DNA of 64,000 bases, taken from NCBI GenBank assembly GCA_040954595.2, contig CM082588.2:11284001-11348000 (forward strand), in the 5' to 3' direction. Positions 11,861-23,289 of this stretch are shown here, piece after piece. Position 1 is the stretch's first letter, and each line of letters starts with the position of its first letter. Under the pieces are notes generated by a model. That model did not search any database. It was not told the DNA's origin and worked only from the letters and a program-made list of their open reading frames with translations. Both the position numbers and the translations under genes were made by a program. This DNA is from Balanoglossus misakiensis (lineage: Eukaryota > Hemichordata).

Positions 11861-13690
11861 AATTAGGTACATGCGAAAGTTTTTGACAAGATAGATAAGT
11901 TGTAAAATATGTACATGAACCTGACAATTGACTTAAAATAACATAAGGCAGACTTGATACTTATCGGAGATAGATACTAATAACAACAGTGATGTTAATT
12001 ACACCGGGAATGTTTGTCTTATTATAGCTACATGTAAAAGACTGCTTGAGGTAATGTAATTAAAGTGACCACTTGCGATTCACCTTCAAAGTGCTATGCA
12101 AGTCTACGGTACATTGTTTTTCCAATGATTGGACAAAGGATATTCATAATGTGTAATTAAGGCTGGATAGCATTTTCAATGTAATAAGCCCTGCCTTCAC
12201 TATAATCTTACGCCAAATCAACATTGTTCAATTTATATTAATAATTTCACTAAGGGATACTTGTTACATCAAATTTCCCAGCAAGGGGTGTCAGATTATT
12301 GGGCAAGTGGCATGCATGACACTAGACGATACTTTTGGAAGCAAAGCGGACAGAACACGGCTGGATATAGACTAGGTAATTCTGAATGTGACCATGAACT
12401 GTACCACAGACTCTGTATTGTATGTTTCTGAAGAATCCCATTTAACCCAGACATCAACATACTTCAACTTTGTAAGAAGTAGAACATACATGATTTACTA
12501 GTAAATATTTGCTAGCTTATTACACACTTTGGATTACACAAAAATAGGTGTGTACACCGCTGTGACATTGCCAAGCAGATATGACCTACCAGGTAACCTA
12601 ATACAATTTCACAGGAATCGGAGTATTTTCAGTGAAAACAACATTTCTTCAACAATGACAAAAACTGCCTCAACCACAAAAATTCAGATATCAACAAATC
12701 CAACAATATCTCACTTCAATCACCACAAGGAACATGCCTACCAAAATTGAAAGCAATTTGACATGCGGTTTCAAAGAATACAAATTGCAAAAATTGCCTC
12801 AAGACCACAAATATGCAAATTTCACCAAAATGATATACAACATTACTTGGGTTACCTCATGGAACAAGCAAACCAAAATTTAAATGCAACCTGACCTGAC
12901 ATGGAGTTTCAGAGAAAATGATTTTTGACCAAAAATGACAAAATTATATTTCCCAAAAATTACAAATTTTGCCACAATTTAAACAATACTAACAAAGATT
13001 ACCTATAGGAAATAGCATACTAAATTCTAGATACAATTCACGATATTAGCTGAAAGTATATCAGGCGTGACATAAGCTACATGCATACAAATGTTCAAAG
13101 CAATCTGACCAGTTGTTGAGTTTCTGAGTTTTGATCAATTTCACATTGCTCCAGGTAATTAGCATATTTCATTTGAACAGGCGTGCCTGCATCTAAAAAC
13201 CCAATATCAAGACTTACCACACAGACTCTGTATTGTATGTTTCTGGAGTAATCAAATAAAACCAATCATGAAAATACTTCAACCTTCTTAATATGAACAA
13301 AATCCTATTTACAGGCTGGCCTACATCTACACACCAAATATCAAGGGGATACGCGAAGGGGTTTTCAAGTTTTTGATGTGGACAGACATACATACATCCA
13401 TACATACTACATACACACATACAGAGGCAACTGACTGGTCAGAAGGCATGAGCAAAAATGCAGGAAATCAATGTTGTGACACTGGTAGTAGGCCTTAATG
13501 TATACAATATCAAGACAGTTTATTTAACATGAAGTTTGATATGTTCATAATCATTCAGAGCTAAGCATATTTTGAAATTGTAAAATTAATATCAATCACA
13601 TGAAAACTGACAGCATGCTTTCATTTGGGAATTTAGGTATTGTAATTAACACTAACAGTCATGAAACTATTGAATCGTCAATAAAATCAT
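11861..13690. repeat. Left-arm repeats, non-coding
   Basis: Mirrors 23110-26480 of the right arm with that arm's insertions removed. It contains the empty site of the 24881-26373 element at about 12384-12392, ~140 bp degenerate units at 12560-13160 and an ACATAC run at 13385-13415. No gene is supported. Confidence 0.6.
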
Positions 13691-14809
13691 ACAGTAGAAA
13701 TTAATGGGTTTTCTATTTATATGCGATGTGAAAATGCAACTTGTGGTCCTTCGGCCAGTAAGAGGCATCAGATAATATTGTAAGACCCAGTTGCCCAATT
13801 GATTAGACCTACATGTATGCGCTGTGTGAAGCGCAAGTTATGGCAACTGAATTCACAGGACACTGAAGAAAGTGGAATCACTCAAGGTACATATGTATAC
13901 ATGTAGGCTAACAATCACAACACAGAGAATAGTTCTCCATATTCATTTTTAATACGATAAGATTCACTGAATTGGCGCATCCATGGGCAGGCAAGGTTAG
14001 TTCCAACTCAGTTTGCAAATCAGGCCCATGTATCTTGTTCCCTGAGACTGTCTGCTTCTAATAATAGCTGTAAGAACATAATCGTTGACCGAATGGTTGG
14101 TTCAATTTTGCGACATTTTATGATTTCAAGCTGTGCAATATTTGCAACTCAGTTTCAACTTTGGTTGGAGGGATGATGATGAAGCAATTTCACTGACAAA
14201 ATAGCACTACTAACTGACGTCAATATTTGTTCAAAGTTAAATGCATTGCCATCAGAAAAATGTATACGAAAAGTTTCGTATGTGAATAATAACACTTTTT
14301 CGCATAACTGCAAACCCTGTCACAGTTGTGAAATTCTAAGAAAATTCATTCATTAGGTAGAATTCGTGCTTTATGAATTCTTAAACAAACTTAGTCATGA
14401 AACCTAAATGGTTACCTTACACATGTGGAGGCTCGACTTCTGTGATATGATAGTCTTTAATTAATGTGTATGTGATTCCATACAAATCCATATGATTACC
14501 TGAACATACAAAATAAATTAAAAATAAATACATAAATTAAAAATAAATAAGTATCTCATACATATGCATAAGTGCTTGTGAGAAATATATCATATATCTA
14601 AATAAACCTGTCATTTATTGACCTCATTTTCCCAGTAAACCAAAGGACTAAATTGCACTTTAATATTACAGCTTCATTTCAATGCAACAGGTACACTACA
14701 TCATAAGGGAACAAATATGCCAGCTCAACATTTATATAAACAGTGTCAAAATATAAGTGGCTACAAAAGCTTGTGTCCCTTCAATCCATTCTCCCACTCA
14801 GGTCAAACG

Positions 14810-15025
14810 TGTTACATATTAAAATTGCAATGTGCATAATATACAATTAGTCTTTTGTAAATTCAGACTGAGAAAATATGACTGATAAACATTATCTGGC
14901 ACATGTTGGTGAATGGCTGGCGTTGATGTTGTGGGTTGAAATCCGAACTATGATTATCGCGGGTACAAATCACATTTATTTTCTCAGAGACAACACGTTT
15001 GCAACTTCGGGACAGAAAGGTGAAA
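14810..15025. other. ~215 bp stretch present only in the left arm
   Basis: Both flanks match 21960-22025 in mirror orientation but this interior does not. It is either an insertion here or a deletion in the other arm. No terminal repeats were recognised. Confidence 0.5.
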
Positions 15026-15346
15026 ACGAACGTCATTAGTTCTTGGGAAAAAACTCTGAAATCAATTTCATTGAGGTCAAATGTGTTCCAAAGGCAAACC
15101 GTTTCTGGTAAACAAATCAATGGCAAATAGTTACTTCGGCGACTTACCAATCAATCAACATGGCTGCCAAATCGTTGGATATCCCGGTTTCATCTCGCGA
15201 TCATTCTATCTTCCGATATGGCGTTGCTTGGTTAAATTCGTCTCTTCTTTGCCGACATAGTCGGGCGACAGCGGTCGAGAAGCATATACAGCGACGCCAT
15301 CTTGTTTACAATGTGAAGTATCAACTGCGCATGCTCAATGGTTGTT

Positions 15347-15812
15347 GATTGGAAAGTGGGCAGAGCCTGCAAGATCCAGGGTTCGCTTGACCGGCCAAAC
15401 GCGGTTATTCTCCCTGGACCAAATCATTTAAGCGTCAGGCGTAATACATCACATAATTGACTGGAAAACTAAACAGTCTTCCACCTATATATCAACACAG
15501 TTTATTAAACCAGCACCCGCGCAAATATTCACAAGTATATGATTAAAATTGATGAAATCATTAATCGCACGGTTACAGCTGTCATAGTTTCTAATAATAT
15601 TATTCACTGGTAGCGCTGACATACCATGTTGAAACTTGTCGCGGAAAACAAGATAATTGATCTTACGGTGTCATTTGTTTTTAAAAAGTGCTTAATAACT
15701 ATTGATCCCATTGATATATTTTTTCCATATTTATATATTTTTCGCAAATTTTGACTGCTTGGGCTACTAATAGCATGGTGATCACAATGGATTTACCACC
15801 TCCCAGCTGCCT
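15347..15812. other. Upstream region of the secreted-protein candidate
   Basis: Similarity to the other arm stops at about 15346. The stretch up to the TATA box has ordinary composition and no repeat I can identify, so it is the likely upstream regulatory region. Confidence 0.4.
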
Positions 15813-15820
15813 TATAAAAG
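15813..15820 (+). promoter_or_regulatory. TATA box (TATAAAAG)
   Basis: A consensus TATAAAAG lies 52 bases before the first ATG at 15872. Transcription would start near 15843-15850, giving a short 5' UTR. The match to a signal-peptide exon just downstream supports it. Confidence 0.65.
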
Positions 15821-15871
15821 AATGCCTATTCTGTGGACACTAGCCTCATCGAAGACCGAACGTGTTCATCG

Positions 15872-15970
15872 ATGTTTCCATTCATGACGAACTCCAATGC
15901 AGGCGTCGCAGTCATTCTGGCTTTCACGCTGTGGGCACCTCTGGTGACAGCAATTCCCAACAAGTTGCGG
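15872..15970 (+). CDS. Candidate small secreted protein, exon 1 (signal peptide)
   Basis: This exon encodes 33 residues from ATG 15872 to a strong donor (CGG|gtaagt). The text is Met-Phe-Pro-Phe, a polar stretch, then the hydrophobic core GVAVILAFTLWAPLVTA followed by IPNKLR. That is a typical signal peptide with a likely cleavage after VTA. A second in-frame ATG at 15884 could also start the peptide; neither has a strong Kozak context. Exon 1 ends in phase 0. Joined with the next two exons it gives a 72-residue protein with a mature part of about 46 residues. I do not recognise the family; neuropeptide precursor or other secreted peptide are possibilities. Confidence 0.6.
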
Positions 15971-16197
15971 GTAAGTAATCACACAACCTATATGAGTGAA
16001 AGTTTCTTGTCATTTTCGCAACGTCAAGGTTGATATTCTCTTCTTGGATCGAAAATGTGTGACACAACAAATGAATCTGCGTGGCAGGGTCGGCTGTGTC
16101 TTTTGCTTCGAGGCATAGTCGTCAGACACACATCCCTAACACGCGAAGCCAGCTTATCCTTTGATCAAATGGCAGCGCTATTCTAAATATTTTACAG

Positions 16198-16270
16198 CAT
16201 GCCCTAAAGGACAAACACGTGCCGCTGGAAGAGGCCAACACTCAGCAGAGACGGCAAGATGTTAACGGAG
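16198..16270 (+). CDS. Candidate small secreted protein, exon 2
   Basis: 73 bases, entered after 'ctaaatattttacag' and left at GGAG|gtgagc. It continues the exon 1 frame and encodes HALKDKHVPLEEANTQQRR then QDVNG, ending in phase 1. The Arg-Arg before Gln is a candidate prohormone cleavage site that would leave an N-terminal Gln able to cyclise. The intron before it is 227 bases, the next is 1743 bases. Confidence 0.6.
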
Positions 16271-16504
16271 GTGAGCCCCAACAATAAATTAATATTGTTC
16301 CTTTTATTTAGAAAACGCCGCATAATTAGCCAACCAATCATGGTTATGAGAAACCTCCAAAATACAATGTATCGATATTTACTGCATCTGTTCATACTTC
16401 GCCCGCGCTTTAAAAACCCTATAGCTGCTAAAATTGGCATATTTTTTTCCAGAGTAAAATACTTCATATGTATATTCCCTATTCCCTAAAATCTTCACCC
16501 GTGA

Positions 16505-16789
16505 CCATTGAGCCATATTACTTGCATTTGCATTGGTTTGTCATAACCTGGCGTCGCATTTCACGATAGCTGCTTAGCTGCTATTGTTTGTATGAAGGCT
16601 GATTAAATCGGTGAGGCACCGTTTTAATACATAGCATGTTCCAATTGCAACATGCAGTCACAATCGGGCATCGATAAGATGTTTATGTATACCTATCAGT
16701 AAGCTTATTTTGATGAACCAATTTAAGTTGGAAAATAAAATCATGAAAATAATGCTAAAAGTGGCAGCTTTGGAGGCTTTAAACTACAG
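16505..16789. repeat. Third copy of a giant-repeat segment inside the large intron
   Basis: The text resembles 10110-10380 and, inverted, 28400-28690 ('cctatcagtaagcttatttt', 'aaaagtggcagctttggagg'). It ends right at the orphan pentraxin exon. Confidence 0.7.
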
Positions 16790-16963
16790 TTCTCCCAAAT
16801 TGTCTTGACTAAATGACATACATGTGGTCAAAAGTTCTGACTGCAGAAGAGGTTGCAGCTGTGGCGGGGGACTGTTCAATTGGAGGAAATATATTTACAT
16901 GGAATAAAGACAATATTGAAATGGCAGCAGAAATAGTTCCTACTGAAAAGAATGCTATCTGCA
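16790..16963 (+). pseudogene. Orphan, decayed pentraxin-type exon
   Basis: Residues MWSKVLTAEEVAAVAGDC then GGNIFTWNKDN to NAIC match the end of a pentraxin/LamG-like module (W-x-x-V-L-T-x-x-E-V ... C ... G-N-x-x-x-W), as in the exon at 49333-49619. It ends at a good donor (GCA|gtgagt). A stop (TAA, 16810-16812) directly precedes the first Met, and the upstream residues of the module are unreadable, so it looks broken. It lies within the intron of the small secreted-protein candidate, same strand. Confidence 0.6.
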
Positions 16964-17846
16964 GTGAGTATCACAACTTTAAAATGAAAGATTTTGCAAA
17001 TTTAAAAAAAATATTGAGTGTTTTGACATGCGTCAGTGGTCAGTAACACACAAGCTGCATGATAAGAGGGTCACGAGAAATTGTAAGCCGCAATGTATAA
17101 TGGATTAACTCCATGACCTATGCGACCTACGAACTGTGACGTACAGAATTTATTTCTACGTGTAATGCGGTCTGCGGCAGTGAGCCACAGACCGCATTGC
17201 GAGAGCAGTGAGAATTCACCACAATGCAAACTTTCTGAACGTAGGTTGATCTTCGAATGAAATATTACCTTGTCACCAGTTTTCCACATGGCTACACTGT
17301 AAAATTGGGTGACGTGTTCGTTCACAAGTGGAATAATTGTGAGTAGTAAAGCACGCGAAGTTAAGCAACGAGCACGTTTTGAAATGCGCGCAGATGATCC
17401 CAGTTTAGCAAATTCAGGCCATTGCGTGCATGCAAAATAAAATAATACTGTACCGGGGGTGAGCCTACTTTCTTTCCATACAGATACACGTATATGTTGG
17501 TTAAGGTATGTGACAAACAGTTTTCATGTAACAGCCAGTGATGCTGACCATAAAACCAGCGCAGCTGATGCTTTCATCTACAATTTGCAACATGGACGTT
17601 TGTGTCTCTGCATGTGTCGTGCATGTTACTGCTGAACAAAAAAGATATGCGGGCACCACAGGCTGGCGAAAGCGGTGCTCACGTGCTCTGCAAGCTGATG
17701 TTGTCACTAAATTGGCAAAGTATTGTACACATGGAGGAGTTTCTTGAGCTGTCTGTTGTATAAATGTCGGTTGTGAGTACATTATTTTTTATTTTATTTT
17801 AATAATTTTCAAAGCCCCTATGATTGAAGCATATTATTACGACTCA
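16964..17846. other. Intronic or intergenic stretch with a strong hairpin
   Basis: No supported gene. 17164-17174 (AATGCGGTCTG) pairs perfectly with 17188-17198 across a 13-base loop. Short open frames at 17500-17780 exist on both strands but show no family features. Confidence 0.5.
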
Positions 17847-17925
17847 TCCGTTCATCATTCATTCATTCATTCATTCATTCATTCATTCATTCATTCATTC
17901 ATTCATTCATTCATTCATCCATTCA
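17847..17925. repeat. (ATTC)n microsatellite
   Basis: About 18 tandem copies of ATTC, ending in 'attcagtcagtcac'. It lies about 90 bases upstream of exon 3 of the small gene. Confidence 0.95.
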
Positions 17926-18013
17926 GTCAGTCACTGTACCAATTGAAGACGCCCTTGTATAGGAGAATTTAGCTATGTACTGACTGTCTTTTCATTTTTT
18001 CTTCATCCTATAG

Positions 18014-18057
18014 AATCTACCGACCTGGTCGCTGTCAATAACAATTCAACTCCTTAA
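18014..18057 (+). CDS. Candidate small secreted protein, exon 3 with stop
   Basis: A long pyrimidine-rich acceptor ('cattttttcttcatcctatag') precedes 18014. In the phase left by exon 2 the exon reads ESTDLVAVNNNSTP and stops at TAA 18055-18057. NNS and NST are potential N-glycosylation sequons. AATAAA follows at 18327. An additional exon between 16271 and 18013 cannot be excluded. Confidence 0.55.
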
Positions 18058-18315
18058 ACATCCTGTGTGTGTGAAGTCTATGAACACTGGCCATGCATTT
18101 CAATTCAAGGACAAAATGAATGCGCAATATTTCGTTTTATCGAGAGTAATGTGCAGTGATTAAATTTGCTAGGGCTCTCTTAGCAGATTTGGAGTTAGTC
18201 ATTTTGGTAGAAACTTTTCGAGATGGGAAATCTTTGGTCATCTAACCAAGTTATTTGTATTTTTGTTATATAAGACAGAGTCATTTCTATATCATAGATG
18301 CAAGTTTAATTTATA

Positions 18316-18391
18316 ACATGAATTTGAATAAAATATTTTTTTTAAATATCACCACATGAATTTGAATAAAATATTTTTTTTAAATATCACC
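18316..18391 (+). terminator. Duplicated poly(A) signal region (2 x 38 bp)
   Basis: The 38 bp unit 'acatgaatttgaataaaata...caccA' occurs twice in tandem, so AATAAA appears at 18327-18332 and 18365-18370. They lie 270-310 bases past the exon 3 stop and are the likely 3' end of the small gene. Confidence 0.55.
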
Positions 18392-20419
18392 AGATTGAAA
18401 TCTTTGGAAGTTTGCACTTAGAGGGATGGCATGGCAGTTTTCCACTGTTCATATTACAAAGAATTTGGCGTCACGTGTAGATTTCATGAGTGTTCGAGTT
18501 TTGCTCTTCCCAGCCTTGTACCCACAATCCTCTGATACTTACACTTACGTCAGTTCTATAGCCGCTGACCCACTAGATTCTCCTTATGAATTGCCCAAAT
18601 TATTTTTTGGTATAGTTTTGATAGTTAGTGCACGGAAACTTTTGATCGATTCACGAAATTCAAAATATGTTACATCACAAACCTCATAAAAAGGAGGCTA
18701 GAGTAGCCTGTTTGTTTTCAGGTAATTTTACAATTACCTCAATTACCTTTTTTCGAGGGAGGGGGTTAAGAAAACATACAGATTGAAATAACAAGGAAGT
18801 GGTATATCAAACCGAAACCTTATCTCAATCGTGATTCTAGAGTGTTTCCATGTCATGTGACATCCACAAAAATGTGGTATTATCTTGAAAAGAGTCCCGA
18901 TTTCCCAAACTGGTTTTGCGAATGTACTTCACTTTGGAGCAATGCATGAGTACATTCGTAGAAAGATATTGCTCCACTATTTACTGACACTCCTCTTGTA
19001 CTGCAAATATTACTGCATTCTGTCAGGGCAAGACAAAAGACACAGCAGAACTGCCAGAATTAAAACAGACAACTGGCAATTTCAATAAAACATGTAATAA
19101 CAAATATATGTAACATTGAATGAGGTGTCCATACAGCTTGGTCATTTAAAGACCTCCAGTCATTGTGACAATGCATAAATATTTATGTACACCATATTAA
19201 AAATTAGTTCAGGCATACCTTATACATGTATGTTTTTGACTGACCATATCCTCAGCACGCCCTTTTTTTCAAAAAGACTATCATTATTCTCTGCCAGGCA
19301 GAGAGTTGCCGCTTTCTTGTTAACAATAATATACTATTATAACATTGCATAGATTCCTGTTTGTTTCTGTCCATATCTCACAAACTGTGGTGTGCATACT
19401 GTTGAAATGACCTCAAGAAGAAAATGCCAAATGGAAAAATATTTGACATACTAACCTGTATGATAATGTTATACGGTACAATATATTTAACAGTTCCAAT
19501 CCAATGTTGAGAACTAACAAAACAATTTGAGCAGAATTCATTTAAAATTAATTGCAGTTCCGTTTCACCGCATTTCATAGGATGCTGGCTAAAATTCATA
19601 CTATGGTGGATTACCTGTTATGCATTTCTTTCCCTATTTCGTCTGGCAGATTTGAGTTTGACAAGCTGTCATTTTCCTTTCAGCTCCGCAAAATTGATGG
19701 ATTTACTTTGACAGCACACAGACTGTCCATTTGTCATCGGAGATACAAGCAGCATCAGTTGCTGAACAGCTTGCAGCAGTGTTGGAAAAGAGTACACAAC
19801 ACTAACTTGCAAGAGTGCTTTGGCCCTTTCTTCACACTGTCCGAAACTTGTTGTGTTACATCATTGCTTAATGAATAAGAAATACACAGGTATTTAGCGT
19901 TCTATTCAATACCTACAATAGATAAAAGGGTGTCGGTCTGTATGCGACAATCTTCAATGTTCTTATGAGCACAAGGCTTTATTCAGGGAACGTTTTACAG
20001 TAAGAATTATATGATATAAACTGAATAAGTTTGTTGTCTGTCAACTCTTCTGTCTTTGTCTTACCGATACGGTTCTAACCGCAAACACTGAGGCTTCTCT
20101 GCTCGTACACAGTATAAATCAATGGATGATAAAATGCGCCCTCTTTTGGTGAACTCTTCGTACCGCCCGACCTTCTACCTTACATTAAGGCATGTAGGGC
20201 GGTCAGGTAGATGGCAGTGTATTGCAAGCGTCTCTTGCATATTTTTTTCCGCCAGGAATGGCATACATTCGTTTTTGGCGACACCACAACTGCTGGAACT
20301 TCTCGAAAAATAGAGAGCCGGATTTCATAAATGCTCATGTTTTCCGAAGGGCTGAAAGAAGATCCAGAGTGGAATATTTAAATTTGCCTGTGGCAGACAT
20401 CATAGTGGCTGCCAGTTAT
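18392..20419. other. Unassigned part of the central region
   Basis: No gene is supported. A good acceptor-like site ('cattttcctttcag', ending about 19682) is followed by 65 open codons to TAA at 19876, but I see no family features and no partner exon. A GC-rich short inverted repeat (ACCGCCC at 20162, GGGCGGT at 20197) lies at 20160-20205. Confidence 0.4.
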
Positions 20420-20590
20420 TCTATTTCTTGTGCAAGAGATAGTATCTTGTTCCAGCGAGATGTTTTCTCGTGTGCACGAGAAACATGCTATCTCGTGCAT
20501 ATCTCGTGCGCACGAGAAAATTGCGAGCGCACTCGTGTTCACGACGAAAATATCACATGCACACGTAAGTCGTGCGCACGAGATAAAAAA
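20420..20590. promoter_or_regulatory. Cluster of CACGAG/CTCGTG inverted repeats
   Basis: CTCGTG, TCGTG and CACGAG occur many times in 170 bases. They include a perfect 16 bp palindrome TCTCGTGCGCACGAGA near 20502, another TCGTGCGCACGA near 20570 and an imperfect one near 20468. The cluster lies 140 bases upstream of the candidate gene at 20728. It could be a regulatory array or a small palindromic repeat. Confidence 0.45.
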
Positions 20591-20727
20591 ATGTGCCCTG
20601 TAGTCTTTCTTAGGACATGGTAGCGTGACGTCGCATTGTAATTAACGGACGATCTTGGAAATTCGGCTATTAATGGTGAATGGACTTTCGCCTCCTTCGA
20701 ACAACAACAGAGACTGACGTCGCAACA

Positions 20728-21012
20728 ATGACAGAAAAAGTGAAGCAAATGGCCGACAAAACGAAGAGAATCGGAAAACGGGCAGGATCCTCGGCACAGA
20801 CATCTGGGAATAATACCACCACATCAAATAGAACGACGAGTAGTGCAGGACAAACCGCCACCAGTGACTATGACAACAAGTCTGAAGGCGATGCTGGCGA
20901 ACCCTTGCACAATACAACTACAGTCCTACAGAGAAATGCAGCCCAGCGCCACTCAAGATTTTCCATTCCTGGTCTGGCAGCAGCCAAAATATGTTGTTGT
21001 TTTTTCTCTTAG
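20728..21012 (+). CDS. Possible intronless gene, 94 residues, unknown
   Basis: The ATG at 20728 has A at -3; an in-frame ATG at 20680 would add 16 residues. The frame is open to 21010-21012 and AATAAA follows at 21040. The N-terminus is basic (MTEKVKQMADKTKRIGKRAG), the middle is rich in Thr/Ser/Asn, and the end has a cysteine cluster (KICCCFFS). Two TGACGTCG sequences (20626 and 20713) lie upstream. No domain is recognised. It may be a real small gene, a first exon, or chance. Confidence 0.35.
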   Translation: MTEKVKQMADKTKRIGKRAGSSAQTSGNNTTTSNRTTSSAGQTATSDYDNKSEGDAGEPLHNTTTVLQRNAAQRHSRFSIPGLAAAKICCCFFS

Positions 21013-21045
21013 AAGCGACCTCAGTCTGAGCTGCATGAGAATAAA

Positions 21046-21655
21046 CTGTAGGTTGGGAATACAACAAAAAAACACGCAGTCGCTGCGGTCAACACGTAGC
21101 TATTAGTTTCGGTTTTATGTTCGCTACAGCTCGGAAACCAAAATGTGGTACAACTTCAAGCTACATAAACTGGAAAGCATAGTACGTGCAGAGCAGACCA
21201 TGGTGACGAAAGCAGGTATTCTAGGTCGTAAGATAAAAACACGGCGCTAGAAAAACAGTCATCAAAAGTTGCACGTGTTCCCCGGCCAAAAATAATGTAA
21301 TTGTTGGCGCACAGAAAGTCCAGTCGATAAACGTTTACGCTATAGAAACTCACTCTCTCAGCAAAAGTCTGACACCCTCGTCAATGACAAAACGCAAACC
21401 GAGCTGGGTATGATCAAGTCAAACATAGGGCCAATCCCCACTCTGTGTTTTATTATTTTCCACATACGATGGTTCTAAATAAAAATGTACCTATTTGAAA
21501 TGCTTACCGAGGTAAGATCATTGAAAGTTTTCAAACGTTGATGACAAATGTATAACTGATTTTTTACAAATGAATAATCGCGCACTTGCATGTTATTTTC
21601 TCTATACCAGACACCGCGCGCGCGCCGTTGGCAAAAAAAAAAAACGCGGAAAATT
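21046..21655. other. Unassigned stretch before the right arm
   Basis: No gene or repeat is recognised. It ends in a GC-rich 'cgcgcgcgccg' and A-run at 21613-21643, just before similarity to the left arm begins. Confidence 0.4.
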
Positions 21656-23289
21656 ATTGAGCATGCGCAGTCGATACTTCACAATGTAAACAAGATGGAG
21701 TCGCTGCCTATGCTTCTCGACCGCTGTCGCCTGACTATGTCGGCAAAGAAGAGACGAATTTAACCATGCAACGCCATATCGGAAGACAGAATGATCGCGA
21801 GATGAAACCAGGCTATCCAACGATTAGGCAGCCATGTTGACTGATTGGTATGTCGCCGAAGTAATTATTTGCCATTGATTTGTTTACCAGAAACGGTTTG
21901 CCTTTGGAACACATTTGGCCTCACCGAAATTGATTTCAGAGGTTTTTTCCCAAAAACTAATGACGTTCGTTTTCACCTGAGTGCGAGGATGGATTGAAGG
22001 GACACAAGCTTTTGTAGCCACCAATATTTTGACACTCTTTATATCAATGTTGAGCTGGCATATTTGCTCCAATATGATGTAGTGTACCTGTTGCATTGAA
22101 ATGAAGCTGTAATAATATTACAGTGCAATCTAGTCCTTTGGGTTAATAGGAAAACGAGGTCAATAAATGACAGGTTTATTTAAATACAGGATATATTTAT
22201 CACAAGCACTTATGCATATGTATGAGATACTTATTAATTTTTAATTTATTTTTTATTTTTTATTTATTTTGTACGTTCAGGTAATCATATGGATTTGTAT
22301 GGAATCACATACACATTAATTGAAGACTATCATATCACAGAAGTCGAGCCGCCAGATGTGTAAGGTAACCATTTAGGTTTCATGACTAAGTTTGTTTAAG
22401 AATTCATAAAGCTACCCAATGAATGAATTTCCTTAAAATTTCACAAATGTGACAGAGTTTGCAGTTGTGCAAGAAAGTGTGTATTATTCACATAAGAATT
22501 TTTTCGTATGCATTTTTCTGATGGCAATGCATTTGACTGTAAACAAATATGGATGTCAGTTAGTAGTGCTATTTTGTCAGTGAAATGGCTTCATCATCAT
22601 CCCTCCAACCAAAGTTGAAACAGAGTTGCAAATATTGCACAGCTTGAAATCATAAAATGTTGCAAAATTGAACCAACCCTTTGGTCAACGATTATGTTCT
22701 TACAGCTATTATTAGAACCAGACAGTCTCAGGGAACAAGAGACATGGGCCTGATTTGCAAGTTGAGTTAGAACTGCCTTTGCCTGCCCACGGACGCCCCA
22801 ATTTCAGCAAAAATTATTGCATTAAAATATGAGTATGGAGAACTATGCTCTGTGTTTCTTTTGTTAGCTTACATAGCTGTTGTCATTCTAGTTTTTCCTT
22901 CGTCCTGTGAGCAGAGTTTCAGTTGCGAAAACCGACAGTTCTCAAAGTACAAAAGTACACCTAAATTGCCTCGGTGATGAGCATGCAGAATTTATCTGAT
23001 GCTTCTTACTGGCAGAAGGACCCCACCAGTTGCAGATTGTGAATTCCATGGCACAAGGGAATTTACGCTTTGCGTTCAAATATAAATAATTAAATCCTGT
23101 AAAATTATTCTATATGTTATTTATTGATGATTCAAAAGTGTTATGACTGATTGTGTTAGAGTACCTGTATTCCATATAAGCATGCTGTCAGTGCACATCC
23201 GATTGATAACAATTTCACATTTTTAAAAATTTGCTTCTCTGAATAATTATGAATACATAAAACTTCATATGATATAAATTGTCCTGATA

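Larger units (their letters stand above)
4160..15346 (+). repeat. Left arm of giant inverted repeat (about 11 kb)
   Basis: Long blocks match the reverse complement of 21656-31845 in mirrored order: 4160-4300 with 31720-31840; 5275-5460 with 30130-30340; 7290-7560 with 28860-29090; 10080-10640 with 28110-28600; 10640-12400 with 26400-28150 (interrupted there); 12370-13160 with 24060-24870; 13360-13500 with 23740-24000; 13690-14400 with 22370-23100; 14400-14800 and 15030-15346 with 21656-22400. Near the centre the match is very close: at 15254 'gccgacatagtcgggcgaca' differs by one base from its mirror copy near 21745. The arms differ by insertions: 5623-6445 and about 7560-9900 are present only here. 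Confidence 0.85.

Noticed and set aside
15160-15348. 62-residue open frame with a homologous frame at 21820-21602
   Set aside because: It is part of the inverted repeat; the mirrored copy has a stop directly after the equivalent first codons, so protein conservation is not shown.
16259-16489. Overlapping open frames on both strands in the first part of the large intron
   Set aside because: They cross the exon 2 donor and have no features; chance frames.
19552-19878. 108-codon open frame after a good acceptor-like site
   Set aside because: No ATG at its start, no partner exon and no family features; kept only as a note.
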